A stretch of 64,000 nt of DNA. It comes from Salminus brasiliensis. Taxonomy: Eukaryota > Chordata > Actinopteri > Characiformes > Bryconidae. The position numbers and the translations under genes are program-made. The notes under the pieces were generated by a model. That model was given only the letters and a program-made list of their open reading frames with translations, had not been told where the DNA came from and did no database searches. This document shows, in pieces, positions 1 to 10,615 of the stretch. The DNA lies in contig NC_132879.1 in the NCBI RefSeq assembly GCF_030463535.1, positions 22,501-86,500 on the forward strand, in the 5' to 3' direction. Every line of letters starts with the position of its first letter. The stretch's first letter is position 1.

Positions 1-210
1 CCTTTTCACGTAACGCAGAGAGAGAGAGAGAGAGAGAGATAGAGATGTGGAGGAGCAGCAGGTACCCGTCTCCCTTGATTGTACGGACGCCCATGTTTCG
101 AGGATCCCCACCTCGAGTCTGAAAGGCCGGAGGGAACGCGGCGTTCCCAACGTCGGGCCTTGGCTTATCATTTGGAAGAGGCGCGCCGGGCGGCGCTACC
201 CGAAAACCGA
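1..210 (-). other. ITS1 of the rDNA unit, partial
   Basis: This is the sequence immediately 3' of the 18S end on the transcribed (minus) strand. By position it is the start of internal transcribed spacer 1. It is GC-rich with no ORF of interest. Only about 165-210 bases are present before the window edge, and neither 5.8S nor 28S is seen. The (GA)n run close to the edge means the true rDNA boundary could be near position 45. Confidence 0.7.
17..40. repeat. (GA)n microsatellite
   Basis: A short perfect GA run near the left edge of the window. It lies inside what should be ITS1, so the first ~45 bases may be non-rDNA sequence or an internal simple repeat; I cannot tell which. Confidence 0.8.
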
Positions 211-280
<70 letters not shown>

Positions 281-350
281 CGATCGACTTTTCAGCACAC
301 CGCCAAGGCCCACGAGGAGCCCCGGCGTGGCCGATCCGAGGACCTCACAT

Positions 351-407
<57 letters not shown>

Positions 408-842
408 GCGCGAGCTGATGACCCGCACTTACTGGGAATTCCTCGTTCATGGGGAATAATTGCAATCCCCAATCCCCGTCACGAACGGGTTTAAGCGGAT
501 TACCCGCGCCTCTCGGCGTAGGGTAGGCACACGCTGGTCCGGCCATTGTGGCGCGCGTGCAGCCCCGGACATCTAAGGGCATCACAGACCTGTTATTGCT
601 CCATCTCGCGTGGCTATACGCCACTGGTCCCTCTAAGAAGTTAACGACGACCACGGAGGGCCGCGTAACTATTTAGCACGAAGGAATCTCGTTCGTTATC
701 GGAATTAACCAGACAAATCGCTCCACCAACTAAGAACGGCCATGCACCACCACCCACAGAATCGAGAAAGAGCTATCAGTCTGTCAATCCTTTCCGTGTC
801 CGGGCCGGGTGAGGTTCCCCGTGTTGAGTCAAATTAAGCCGC

Positions 843-890
<48 letters not shown>

Positions 891-2064
891 TTTTGCAACC
901 ATACTCCCCCCGGAACCCAAAGACTCTGGTTTCCCCGCACGCTGCCCGGCGGGTCATGGGAATAACGCCGCCGGATCGCGGGTCGGCATAGTTTACGGTC
1001 GGAACTACGACGGTATCTGATCGTCTTCGAACCTCCGACTTTCGTTCTTGATTAATGAAAACATTCTTGGCAAATGCTTTCGCTTTCGTCCGTCTTGCGC
1101 CGGTCCAAGAATTTCACCTCTAGCGGCGCAATACGAATGCCCCCGGCCGTCCCTCTTAATCATGGCCCTGGTTCAGGAAACCCACAAAATAGAACCGGAG
1201 TCCTATTCCATTATTCCTAGCTCAGGCATTCAGGCGAGTGGCTGCCCGCTTTGAACACTCTGATTTTTTCAAAGTAAACGCTCCGGACCCCTGAGGACCG
1301 GACACCCAACCAAGGGCATCCGGGGGGCACCGGGAGGCAGGGTCTGGGACAGGCAGTAGCTCGCCTCGCGGCGGACCGCCAGCCCACTCCCGACGTCCAA
1401 CTACGAGCTTTTTAACTGCAGCAAATTTAATATACGCTATTGGAGCTGGAATTACCGCGGCTGCTGGCACCAGACTTGCCCTCCAATGGGTCCTCACCCA
1501 TGTGTTTAGGATACGCTCATTCCGATTACAGGGCCTCGAAAGAGACCTGCATCGTTATTTTTCGTCACTACCTCACCGTGTCGGTAATGGGTAATTTGCG
1601 CGCCTGCTGCCTTCCTTGGATGTGGTAGCCATTTCTCAGGCTCCCTCTCCGGAATCGAACCCTGATTCCCCGTTACCCGTGGTCACCATGGTAGCCCCCT
1701 ATGCTACCATCGAAAGCTGATAGGGCAGACATTCGAATGAGACGTCGCCGCCGCGGTGGGCGCGCGATCGACCCGAGGTTATCTAGAGTCACCAAAGGGC
1801 CGGGGAACCCTCGCGGGTCCCCCGGGTGGGTTTTGGGTCTGATAAATGCACGCATCCCAGCCCCCGAGAGGACCGGTCAGCGCTCGTTTGCATGTATTAG
1901 CTCTGGAATTACCACAGTTATCCGAGTAACGTGTGGAGCGATCAAAGGAACCATAACTGATTTAATGAGCCATTCGCAGTTTCACTGTACCGTCCGTGTG
2001 CACTTAGACCTGCATGGCTTAATCTTTGAGACAAGCATATGTTACTGGCAGGATCAACCAGGTT
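211..2064 (-). rRNA. 18S (small subunit) rRNA gene, complete
   Basis: The plus strand begins with the complement of the universal 18S 3' end (TAATGATCCTTCCGCAGGTT at 211-230) and ends with the complement of the 5' end (GGATCAACCAGGTT at 2051-2064). The gene is therefore on the minus strand and about 1,854 bases long, the usual vertebrate length. Highly conserved blocks are present in order, including the universal 3' primer region near 372-400 and the stretch around 1,030-1,165. I saw no large deletion, insertion or stretch of decay, so it looks like a functional-type copy. All ORFs across it are chance frames of an RNA gene. The neighbouring ETS and spacer confirm that it sits in a real rDNA unit rather than being a lone 18S insertion. 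Confidence 0.98.
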
Positions 2065-2666
2065 GCACCTCCCCGATGAGGAATTGGGTCGGCCCCCGGG
2101 GCCCCCGTACTCGAAAACCCAGCCGACGAGAACCGCGCCAGGAGAAGTTCCCTTTTGCGGGGGTCGGGTCTGGGTCGGAGGATAGGGGGGCGAGAGCCGG
2201 CCGCACCCATGGTTCGGTGGGTAAAAGGTTTTCACCCACTAGCCTTCAGTGGGATTGATAACCGGGAAATGCGGATCGGCCCGGGGCCGAGAGCGTTGCG
2301 GAGGAGCAAGGGCCGTGCGGAGCTCGAAACCGGGCTCGCACCCGAGACATCCACCGCGCTCAAGGCCGCCGGGGTTTGTATAGGGCAGATTGTTGTTTCC
2401 GAAGAAAACAGACCGGCCGTCTACGACTCCCTCGGATAGGTTCGGGTGGGTCTTTCCCCTGTCGAAAGACACCCCCATGGAGGCTGGCCCGCAAAGTCGG
2501 GGAGGAACCCGCTGCCCAAGGCGGTCGCTGCGGACCGGGCAGTTGCCTACCCCAGGCGGGCCTGGTGTTCCATTCCGTCAAGGAAAGGTTCGTCTTTTGC
2601 CGCTTTAATTCGGCCCGATGCTCCAGAAATACCATCAGCCTGCATGGCCTGGGCTCGGTTCATTGA
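2065..2666 (-). other. 5' external transcribed spacer (5' ETS)
   Basis: GC-rich unique sequence immediately 5' of 18S on the transcribed strand, extending to the duplicated promoter-like block at 2,667. If transcription starts within or at the edge of that block, the 5' ETS is only about 600 bases. Overlapping ORFs on both strands are chance products of high GC. Confidence 0.7.
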
Positions 2667-2859
2667 GAGAAGTGCTTGGACCCCTTGAAATAGCACTGCC
2701 TCTCAAAATCCCGACGGCACCTCTCTGCAATTCCCCCCCTCGAACGGACTTCCAGAGCGCGGTGGAAGGCGCTCCGAAGCCGGCAGAGGTGCACCAGACC
2801 CGGACACAACGAGCCGGGTCGGCACCCTGGTTCTGCCACCCTCACTAATTTTCGGTCAA
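2667..2859 (-). promoter_or_regulatory. Candidate RNA polymerase I gene promoter
   Basis: This ~193-bp block recurs with only scattered substitutions at 3,863-4,059. Both copies run from a shared GAGAGAAGTGCTTGGACCCC end to a shared CTCACTAATTTTCGGTCAAA end, and both are then followed by a TGGTAGACC terminator-like motif. The copy nearest 18S is placed where the pre-rRNA promoter should be. Spacer promoters that are copies of the gene promoter are established for Xenopus and other animals. The exact start site cannot be read from sequence; by analogy with the mouse T0-to-start distance it would lie near 2,670-2,700. Confidence 0.5.
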
Positions 2860-3350
2860 ACCACTGGTAGACCGGGGGACTTAGAAAAATTTTCGAGGCC
2901 AAAACACTGGTAGACCGGGGGACTTAGAAAAATTTTCACAGCACACCACTGGTAGACCTGGGGACTTAGAACATTTTTCGCAGCACACCACTGGTAGACC
3001 TGGGGACTTAGAAAATTTTTCACAGCACACCACTGGTAGACCTGGGGACTTAGAACATTTTTCGCAGCACACCACTGGTAGACCTGGGGACTTAGAAAAT
3101 TTTTCGCAGCACACCACTGGTAGACCTGGGGACTTAGAACATTTTTCGCAGCACACCACTGGTAGACCTGGGGACTTAGAAAATTTTTCACAGCACACCA
3201 CTGGTAGACCTGGGGACTTAGAAAAATTTTCACAGCACACCACTGGTAGACCTGGGGACTTAGAAAAATTTTCACAGCACACCACTGGTAGACCTGGGGA
3301 CTTAGAAATTTTTTTTTTTCGCAGCACACCACTGGTAGACCGGGGGACTT
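2860..3350 (-). repeat. 42-bp rDNA spacer repeat array with Sal-box-like motifs
   Basis: About twelve tandem copies of a 42-bp unit, nearly all with CACTGGTAGACC followed by TGGGGACTTAGAA and a short T run. Read in the direction of rRNA transcription each copy gives AGGTCTACCAG, one base different from the core AGGTCGACCAG of the mouse Sal box bound by the terminator factor TTF-I. The array lies directly upstream of the gene promoter block. Because 42 is a multiple of three, long repetitive ORFs run through it; these are not genes. Confidence 0.85.
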
Positions 3351-3354
3351 GGGG

Positions 3355-3408
3355 GAAAATTTTTATTTTTATTTATTTTTATTATTTAATTTTTTTTTTT
3401 TTTTTTTC
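3355..3408. repeat. T-rich low-complexity tract in rDNA spacer
   Basis: A run of T with scattered A between the 42-bp array and the 30-bp array. Similar T-rich tracts occur at 4,176-4,230 and 6,112-6,134, each marking a boundary between repeat classes in the spacer. Confidence 0.8.
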
Positions 3409-3449
3409 GCCGAAAAACAACTAAATTTAGGACCAGGGGCCGGGGCCGG

Positions 3450-3690
3450 AGCCGGGAACCTAGCCGGGACCCAGAACAAGCCCAGGGACCAGGCCGGGAC
3501 CCGGACCCGACCCGGGAACCAGAACAACGCCTGGAACCAAGCCGGGACCCAGGCCAAAGCCTGGGACCTAGCCGGGAACCAGAACAAAGCCTGGAACCTA
3601 GCCGGGACCCATAACGAACCCATGGACCAAGCCGGGACCCAGACCCGATCCGGGAACCAAGCCGGTACCCAGGACCGAGCCTGGAACCAA
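3450..3690. repeat. 30-bp GC-rich rDNA spacer repeats
   Basis: About eight tandem units near 30 bp starting with GCCGGGACCCA and ending CCTGGAACCA-type sequence, with substitutions between copies. The array lies between the two promoter-like blocks and is followed by a short GGGGCT run at 3,747-3,772. ORFs through it are periodic artefacts. Confidence 0.85.
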
Positions 3691-3862
3691 TGGAGGGGCC
3701 GAAACCGAAACCGAAGCCGGGGCTGTGGGAAAAGGCCGTGGACGGGGCTGGGGCTGGGGCTGGGGCTGGGGCAGTGAGGCTGGAGCTATGGAGCTCCATG
3801 AACCAGGCTTATGCACCAGAGGAACCCACCTGCAACCGTGGTTCTGGGCAGAACGGTTTAAG

Positions 3863-4059
3863 AGAGAAGTGCTTGGACCCCTTAAAATAGAACTGCTTCC
3901 CAAAATCCCGACGGCACCTCTCTGCATTTCCCCCCCTCGAACGGACTTCCAGAGCGCGGTGGACGGCTCTCCGAAGCCGGCCGAGGTGCGCCAAACCCGG
4001 ACACAGAGAGCAAGGTCTGCACCCTGGTTCTGCCACCCTCACTAATTTTCGGTCAAAAC
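3863..4059 (-). promoter_or_regulatory. Candidate RNA polymerase I spacer promoter
   Basis: The second copy of the ~195-bp block found at 2,667-2,859, in the same orientation and also followed on its upstream side by the TGGTAGACC motif (4,063). Conservation covers the whole block, including AAAATCCCGACGGCACCTCT and TTCTGCCACCCTCACTAAT, whereas the flanks differ. A promoter duplicate upstream of terminator-like repeats matches the gene-promoter/spacer-promoter plan known from Xenopus. Confidence 0.5.
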
Positions 4060-4297
4060 ACTGGTAGACCCGCGGACTTGGAGAAATTTTCGACTGAAAA
4101 CAACTGGTAGACCTGGGGACTTTGAAAAATTTCCATTGTGCACATGCACCACTGGTAGACCAGGGGACTTTGGAATTTTATTTTATTTTTATTTTATTTT
4201 ATTATTTTTATTTATTTTTTTTTTTTTTCAGCGAGTTTTGTGGAGCTGCCACCCCAACTAATTTTTGGATCCAACCCACTGGTAGACCTGGGGACTT
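4060..4297 (-). terminator. Dispersed Sal-box-like terminator motifs
   Basis: Four TGGTAGACC motifs, at about 4,061, 4,104, 4,152 and 4,279, each followed by a G-rich stretch and a GGACTT. They lie just upstream (in transcription sense) of the candidate spacer promoter. A T-rich tract at 4,176-4,230 interrupts them. The function is inferred from likeness to the mammalian Sal box. Confidence 0.4.
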
Positions 4298-4439
4298 TGT
4301 GGAGCTTGCCAGCCCGACCGACTTGATTTCGCACCATACTCGATGCGGGAGCGCACCGCATGGGGTGTTTTTTTCCCCCCCCAGAAAAGCTGAGGTGTGT
4401 CGGGCAAGGGCCTGGCTGGGCTTGGCCCTGGGCTTTTAC

Positions 4440-6110
4440 CTGGATCTTGGGCCTTTTTTGCTGGGGGCTTAGACATGATCATGCTGAGGGTTTGGAGCTG
4501 GGGGCTTGGCCTTTGGCTTTTACCTGGAGCTTGGGGGCTCACATATGATCATGCTGAGGGTATGGAGCTGGGGGGGGCTTGGCCTTTCCTTTGACTGTTA
4601 CCTGGAGCTTGGGCCTTGTGCTGGGGCTTAGATATGACCATGCTGACGGTGTGGAGCTGGGGGCTTGGCCTTTGGCTTTTGCCTGGAGCTTGGGCCTTTT
4701 GCTGGGGGCTTAGATATGATCATGCTGAGGGTATGGAGCTGGGGGGCTTGGCCTTTCCTTTGACTTTTACCTGGAGCTTGGGCCTTGTGCTGGGGGCTGA
4801 CATATGATCATGCTGATGGTATGGAGCTGGGGCTTGGCCTTTCATTTGACTTTTACCTGGAGCTTGGGCCTTGTGCTGGGGCTTAGATATGACCACGCTG
4901 AGGGTGTGGAGCTGGGGGGCTTGGCCTTTCCTTTGACTTTTACCTGGAGCTTGGGCCTTGTGCTGGGGGCTTACATATGATCATGCTGAGGGTATGGAGC
5001 TGGGGGCTTGGCCTTTCCTTTGGCTTTTACCTGGATGGAGCTTGGGCCTTGTGCTGGGGGCTTAGATATGATCATGCTTAGGGTATGGAGCTTGGGGGCT
5101 TGGCCTTTCCTTTGGCTTTTACCTGGATGGAGCTTGGGCCTTGTGCTGGGGGCTTACATATGATCATGCTGAGGGTATGGAGCTGGGGGCTTGGCCTTTC
5201 CTTTGGCTTTTACCTGGATGGAGCTTGGGCCTTGTGCTGGGGGCTTAGATATGATCATGCTTAGGGTATGGAGCTTGGGGGCTTGGCCTTTCCTTTGGCT
5301 TTTACCTGGATGGAGCTTGGGCCTTGTGCTGGGGGCCTAGATATGAAAATGCTTAGGGTATGGAGCTCGGGGGCTTGGCCTTTCCTTTGACCTTTACCTG
5401 GATGGAGCTCGGGCCTTGTGCTGGGGGCTTAGATATGATCATGCTGAGGGTATGGAGCTTGGGGGCTTGGCCTTTCCTTTGGCTTTCACCTGGATGGAGC
5501 TTGGGCCTTGTGCTGGGGGCTTAGATATGATCATGCTTAGGGTATGGAGCTTGGGGGCTTGGCCTTTCCTTTGGCTTTTACCTGGATGGAGCTTGGGCCT
5601 TGTGCTGGGGGCTTACATATGATCATGCTGAGGGTATGGAGCTGGGGGCTTGGCCTTTCCTTTGGCTTTTACCTGGATGGAGCTTGGGCCTTGTGCTGGG
5701 GGCTTAGATATGATCATGCTTAGGGTATGGAGCTTGGGGGCTTGGCCTTTCCTTTGGCTTTTACCTGGATGGAGCTTGGGCCTTGTGCTGGGGGCTTAGA
5801 TATGATCATGCTGAGGGTATGGAGCTTGGGGGCTTGGCCTTTCCTTTGGCTTTCACCTGGATGGAGCTTGGGCCTTGTGCTGGGGGCTTAGATATGATCA
5901 TGCTGATGGTATGGAGCTGGGGCTTGGCCTTTCCTTTGACTTTTACCTGGAGCTTGGGCCTTGTGCTGGGGGCTTAGATATGACCACGCTGAGGGTGTGG
6001 AGCTGGGGGGCTTGGCCTTTGGCTTTTGCCTGGAGCTTGGGCCTTGTGCTGGGGGCTTACATATGATCATGCTGAGGGTATGGAGCTGTGGGGGCTTGGC
6101 CTTTCCTTTG
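4440..6110. repeat. 86-92-bp rDNA spacer array, about 19 copies
   Basis: Tandem units each carrying ATATGATCATGCT, GGTATGGAGCTGGGGGCTTGGCCTT and GCTTGGGCCTTGTGCTGGGG. Two length classes occur: about 86 bp (TACCTGGAGCTTGG) and about 91-92 bp (TACCTGGATGGAGCTTGG), the longer class being concentrated in the middle (about 5,020-5,880). CTTAGATATG and CTTACATATG variants alternate irregularly. ORFs inside are repeat artefacts. Confidence 0.9.
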
Positions 6111-6360
6111 ACTTTTTTTTTTTTTTTTTTTTTCCATTTGGCTTTGGTCTTGTTCTGGGGATTCCACTTCCTCCACTTCCACAACCTCCACCCCACCACC
6201 CGCCTCACCCCTGCTGCCTTACCCAGTCGAGAGCCACTGCCCTCCGGGGAGGAACAACACACCCATGGGCCCAGGGGCACCCGGCGCACCATCCGGTCCT
6301 TGCGGCCCCAGACTTAAGCACTCCCCCACCGGACTAAACCTCTACAGTACGCGCGCTCAA
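6111..6360. other. Unique GC-rich rDNA spacer segment
   Basis: A T run at 6,112-6,134 followed by C-rich sequence with no repeat structure that I recognise. It lies between the 86-92-bp array and the last terminator-like motifs. It does not resemble 28S. I see no gene in it. Confidence 0.5.
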
Positions 6361-6367
6361 AGCTCCG

Positions 6368-6440
6368 GGCCACTGGTAGACCTCGGCGGACCTCTGGCCA
6401 CTGGTAGACCTCGGCGGACTTCTGGCCACTGGTAGACCTT
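6368..6440 (-). terminator. Distal cluster of three Sal-box-like motifs
   Basis: Three CACTGGTAGACCT motifs about 28-30 bp apart (about 6,371, 6,400 and 6,427), with GGCGGAC(C/T)TCTGGC between them. In a complete rDNA repeat the far end of the spacer would follow the 28S gene of the preceding unit, where Pol I terminators belong. Here the sequence leaves rDNA within tens of bases instead. Confidence 0.45.
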
Positions 6441-6985
6441 GGGACTTAAAAAAATAAATTATTATAAAAGAACCGCATTGATTGGCGTTGGGAGGGGGGT
6501 CTCTCATGGCCGAAGCCATGCAGTACTGATCAGAGACCTGTAATCAGGCCTGTAATCAGACCCGTACAGAACACCCGTACAGTGTTGGTATGGAAACAAG
6601 CTACATCAGTAAGGAGAACAGTACAGTGCATTGGTGGATTATTTGAAAGCTCAAGCTAAAAGGTACGTTTTAAATCTAGATTTAAACAGTGTCTGAGTCC
6701 CGAAGACCAACTGGAAGTTTATTCCAGAGTTTGGAGCTCAATAAGAGAAAACTCATCCTCCAGCGTTGATAATAATCTCTTTATTTGTAAAAAAGTGTTA
6801 CATATAATCCAAGAGTATTTTACTTGGTGAGAGGAACACAAGTATGACCTATAACAAACAAACTGTATTACACAGAGAAAAATACACTAATCAACAAAGA
6901 AAGAATAATTTAATAAAAGTAAAATATATATATATATATTTATAATTATACTAACATGTACAGAAATGATCTGTACAGCCGTGCA
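6441..6985. other. rDNA/chromosome junction and dispersed repeat fragment
   Basis: The rDNA-like sequence stops near 6,450. From about 6,640 to 6,780 the sequence resembles a dispersed fish repeat (GTGTCTGAGTCCCGAAGACC and TTTATTCCAGAGTTTGGAGC phrases). An AT-rich stretch with an (AT)n run follows at 6,925-6,945. I see no gene. Confidence 0.5.
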
Positions 6986-6989
6986 GTAA

Positions 6990-7960
6990 CCACAGTGCAA
7001 ATGTTCTTAGAGATGGAGACTGTTCCTCTCCCACTTCAGGTTTCTGGATATGGTGGTGCCCAGGAACTTGAGTGAGTCTATTCTGGGTTTAGCAGCAGTT
7101 GGTTGTTGCTCCACCAGGAGACCAGCTGCTTGACCTCTTTTCTTTAGAACCACCCCACTAGAGTGGAGTCATCCGCAAATGTCAGGATCTTTCCAGCCGA
7201 TTCCCTCGAGACACAGTCATTGGTGTAGAGGCTGAAGAGAAGAGGTTAGGGAACACAACCTTGTCCTCGTCCAGTACTGAGTGTCCGGAAGTCTGAAGTG
7301 TGTTTTCCCAGCTGCACCTGCTGTCTCCCGGAAATCTACAATCCACTGACACATGGAGTCTGGCACTGACAGCTGGGACAGTTTAGCTTGGAAAAGTTGC
7401 GGCACAACAGTGTTAAAAGCTTAGCTAAAGTTTACAAACAGAACCCTAGCATAGGTTCCAGGACTGTCGAGATGCAGCAGAATGAACTGAAGGGTCAAGT
7501 TGACCCTGCAGGGGATCCAGCAGGGGTCCGTAACGGACTTTAGGTGGGCTAAGACCAGGTGTTCAAAGACCTTCATGACTACAGAGGTCAGGACGACAGG
7601 CCTGTAGTCATTCAGTCCAGCATTTATGTGTTTTCTCTTAGCTGCCTTAATCCTTCTATCCAGTCTGTATTTGGCCTCTTTTTAGACCATTCTGCCCCCA
7701 CTCCTGAACGCTGCCTCCTTTTCCCCAGAAGCTGTTTGAGTTCTGCTGAGAACCAGCGTTTGTTATTGTTGTATTTCACAAGTGATTTGGTTGAAATACA
7801 GCTGTCTTCACGGACAAGCAGGCAGCATGTACCATCAGCCACCAGCAGGGGACCTGGCCAGCACAGTAGGAAAGCTGGTGGAGCTGGAGCAAAGAACTCC
7901 AAGCCCCAGAATCCGCAGTGGTAATCAACACTGACCAGACCCACCCAGCCAAACACACTT
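6990..7960 (-). mobile_element. Fragment of an L2/Rex1-like LINE (reverse transcriptase region)
   Basis: The minus-strand translation matches the LINE at 12,450-15,080 in broken frames: LSQLSVPDSMCQWIVDF at about 7,330-7,390, preceded (higher coordinates) by sequence equivalent to the palm region and the pre-RT segment up to about 7,800. There are frameshifts and deletions, and no intact frame. It is a decayed relative of the same jockey-superfamily element, with no coding capacity. Confidence 0.8.
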
Positions 7961-8335
7961 GCCCGTCACACCATACGTAGAGGGGTGAATGGTAACAGTG
8001 GGTCTAAGTTGCAAACAGTCGGACACGGCGGACGACCAAACTTGAGGTGTTCCACTCCGCGTGGAAGGACAGCCTTAGTCAATATAGAAAGACACTCATT
8101 AAAGCTCGCTCAGTGTATTTGGACTTTCTGATCGAGAAAAACAAAAACAAACCCTTTTCTTTTTGCTGAGATCTCTAAACTTACTAAAAGCCAGGCAGAC
8201 ACTCAACCCCAGATTCCAACACCTTTAACCAGTAATGTTTTTATGGACTATTTTTTAAAATAATAAAAATAAATATTATTTGTAATAATAAAATAGAAAA
8301 TAGACAACAAATCCAACCCTGCTGTTTAAATCAAA
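7961..8335. other. Unassigned sequence
   Basis: Low-GC sequence without an ORF or motif that I can support. An A/T-rich stretch with short ATAATA runs lies at 8,250-8,300. Confidence 0.4.
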
Positions 8336-8339
8336 CATG

Positions 8340-9240
8340 GCCATCAAGCAAGACGGAGCTGCTGTACATCCCGGGAACTGCTGGACCAAGAAACGATCTT
8401 GCCATCACCTTTGAGAACTCACTTGTCACTCCTTCTACTGAAGCCCGAAGTCTTGGTGTAGTGATGGATGATCAGTTATCGTTCTCAAGTCATGTTGCAA
8501 ACGTAACTCGGCCCTGCAGATTTCTTCTGTACAACATTCGGAGAATTCGACCCTTCCTCTCTAGAGAGGCCACCCAGGTGCTTGTTCAGTCTCTCGTCAC
8601 TTCCAGACTTGACTACTGCAACTCTCTTCTGGCTGGTCTCCCTCTGCGCACCATCAGGCCCCTGCAACTCATCCAGAATGCAGCGGCACGGGTCGTCTTC
8701 AATGTCCCTAAATTTAGCCATGTCACTCCACTGCTGCGTTCTCTCCACTGGCTTCCTGTAGCTGCCCGCATCAGATTCAAAACCCTGACGCTGGCCTACA
8801 AAGCCAAGACTGGACCAGCCCCTCCGTATCTGATGGCAATGGTCAAAAGCCGATCCGCACCAAGAGCCCTTCGAGCTTCAAGTACGGCTCGGCTCGACCC
8901 ACCATCCCTCAAAATCCACGGAAGACAAGCGTCCAGGCTTTTTTCTGTCCTGGCACCAAAGTGGTGGAACGAGCTTCCCCTGGGTGTCTGAACGGCCGAG
9001 TCCCTCGCTGTCTTCAAACGCAGACTGAAGACCCACCTCTTCCGAGAGTACTTGGACGAATAGTTCTATGGTCGCCTTATTGTATTGTGTTTAGCAATGT
9101 CTAAGCTTAGAGGTATCTTTTGAATTATTAGCCTATTCTAACTAGCGAAGGTTTTCTTGGGTAAATAGCAAAGCACTTTGTAAGTCGCTCTGGATAAGAG
9201 CGTCTGCTAAATGCCGTAAATGTAAATGTAATGTAAATCT
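8340..9240 (+). mobile_element. 5'-truncated L2-type LINE, 3' end of reverse transcriptase ORF
   Basis: The frame from about 8,461 encodes the C-terminal part of a non-LTR reverse transcriptase polyprotein, with SLVTSRLDYCNSLLAGLP and LIQNAAARVVF phrases that are very common in fish L2-type elements. A stop at 8,989-8,991 precedes the expected end; the same frame then continues TAESLAVFKRRLKTHLFREY, so this is one premature stop. The 3' tail at about 9,180-9,238 has TAAGTCGCTCTGGATAAGAG followed by AAATGT repeats, the usual tail of this family. It is a dead 5'-truncated copy. Confidence 0.85.
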
Positions 9241-9269
9241 GCTTTAGAATATAACTTAGTTGTAGAACA

Positions 9270-10560
9270 AAGGCTGGAAGCCTTCAACCCACTTTCTCAA
9301 CCACAACTAGAACAAATTATTTACTCAGCAAATTGTACAACCTGTGCACTCGACCTAATTGCCTGTAAAATACTAAAAGAAATACTCCCAATCATAATCT
9401 TGGTGTCATATTTGACTCAGATTTATCATTTGAACAACATGCAGCTAATATTAGTAGGACAGTCTTTATGCAGCTTAGGAACATTGCCAAACTAAGAAAC
9501 TCCTTATTTCTACAGGACGCAGAAAAGCTCGTACACGCTTTTATTACCTCAAGGCTAGATTACTGTAATGCACTACTGTCAGGTTGTTCCAGCAGGAACC
9601 TCAATAAACTTCAGCTGGTGCAAAATGCTGCAGACAGGGTTCTTACTAAACCTAGAACATCTGACCATATCAGTCCAGTTCTGTCAGCACTGCACTACTC
9701 CCAATTTGGTCAGCACTTCATTGGCTTCTTAAAAGATTCTGCTTTTAACATATAAAGCCCTACATGACCTCGCTCCTGAGTACCTGCAAGATCTTATTAC
9801 ATACTAAGAACCATCAAGACTACTTAGATCTCAGAGTGCTGGCCTCTTACTCATTCCCAAAACTCAGAAAACCTCAGCAGGGGGAGGAGCCTTTTCTTAT
9901 AAAGCCCCCAACTCTGGAATAACCTTCCAGATAATGTTGGGGACTCAGACACAGTCTCAGTCTTTAAATCTAGGCTGAAACTCATCTGTTTAGTTTAGCT
10001 TTTGGTAATTAATGTTTCCCCTTACATAAAGGTTGCAGGTCCAGGGGTTCGTGGATGCAGGGAATTGTAGTACACTGAGATGCTGGAGAGGACATCGCCT
10101 CGCTGCTTGCATGTGATCACTCAGGTTTGTGGACGGTGGAGCAGATGGACGCTAGTGTTTCAGGGAGCTCCCGTGTCTGTGTTACCTTCTGGCTCTCTCC
10201 TTGTAATGAGGCTGTTATAGTCAGACCTGCCAGAGTCGTCAGACACACTCTGATACTGATCAACATTCTATGATCTACATAAAATCCTCTGTCTCTTTAC
10301 CTTCTCTGAGTAAATGATCACCCAGCCCGACTTGCTGGAAGATGGGCCGCTGAGGTCCCCTCTACTTGCGTCAGACCAACTGCCACCCACCAGTCCGGCC
10401 AGCATCTCAGCTCCTACCACTGCTACCTGTCTAATGACCATGTTAAACCTAAATGGACTATCTGCCGCTATTAATATCCCCACTATTACCCATCATTACT
10501 CTCATTACTCTGATCATCACTGCAATGACTATATTAAGTTCAACTACACCATGATTATTA
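9270..10560 (+). mobile_element. Second L2-like LINE fragment with long 3' region
   Basis: Around 9,400-9,755 broken frames encode a LINE C-terminal segment (AFITSRLDYCNALLSG, LQLVQNAADRVLT) of a different subfamily from the preceding copy. Further phrases to about 10,000 keep the same order with frameshifts. The 10,020-10,560 part resembles LINE 3' UTR (GACTTGCTGGAAGATGG at about 10,329). No intact ORF remains. The right boundary against YR-SET copy A is near 10,600. Confidence 0.65.
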
Positions 10561-10615
10561 TATCATGGTTTATGATCAGAGCAGTTCAACAGTATAGATG
10601 GTTTGGTGACTTTTA

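Noticed and set aside
292-2258. Many ORFs of 60-185 codons on both strands
   Set aside because: They lie over 18S rRNA and its transcribed spacers and match RNA-gene sequence.
2856-3332. 158-codon minus-strand ORF with 14-residue repeats (LSPQVYQW), and a second overlapping frame
   Set aside because: Produced by the 42-bp rDNA spacer repeat, whose length is a multiple of three; two frames are open for the same reason.
2860-3350. Regular repeats that could be mistaken for a CRISPR array
   Set aside because: The repeats are directly tandem with no unique spacers, and the DNA is vertebrate rDNA.
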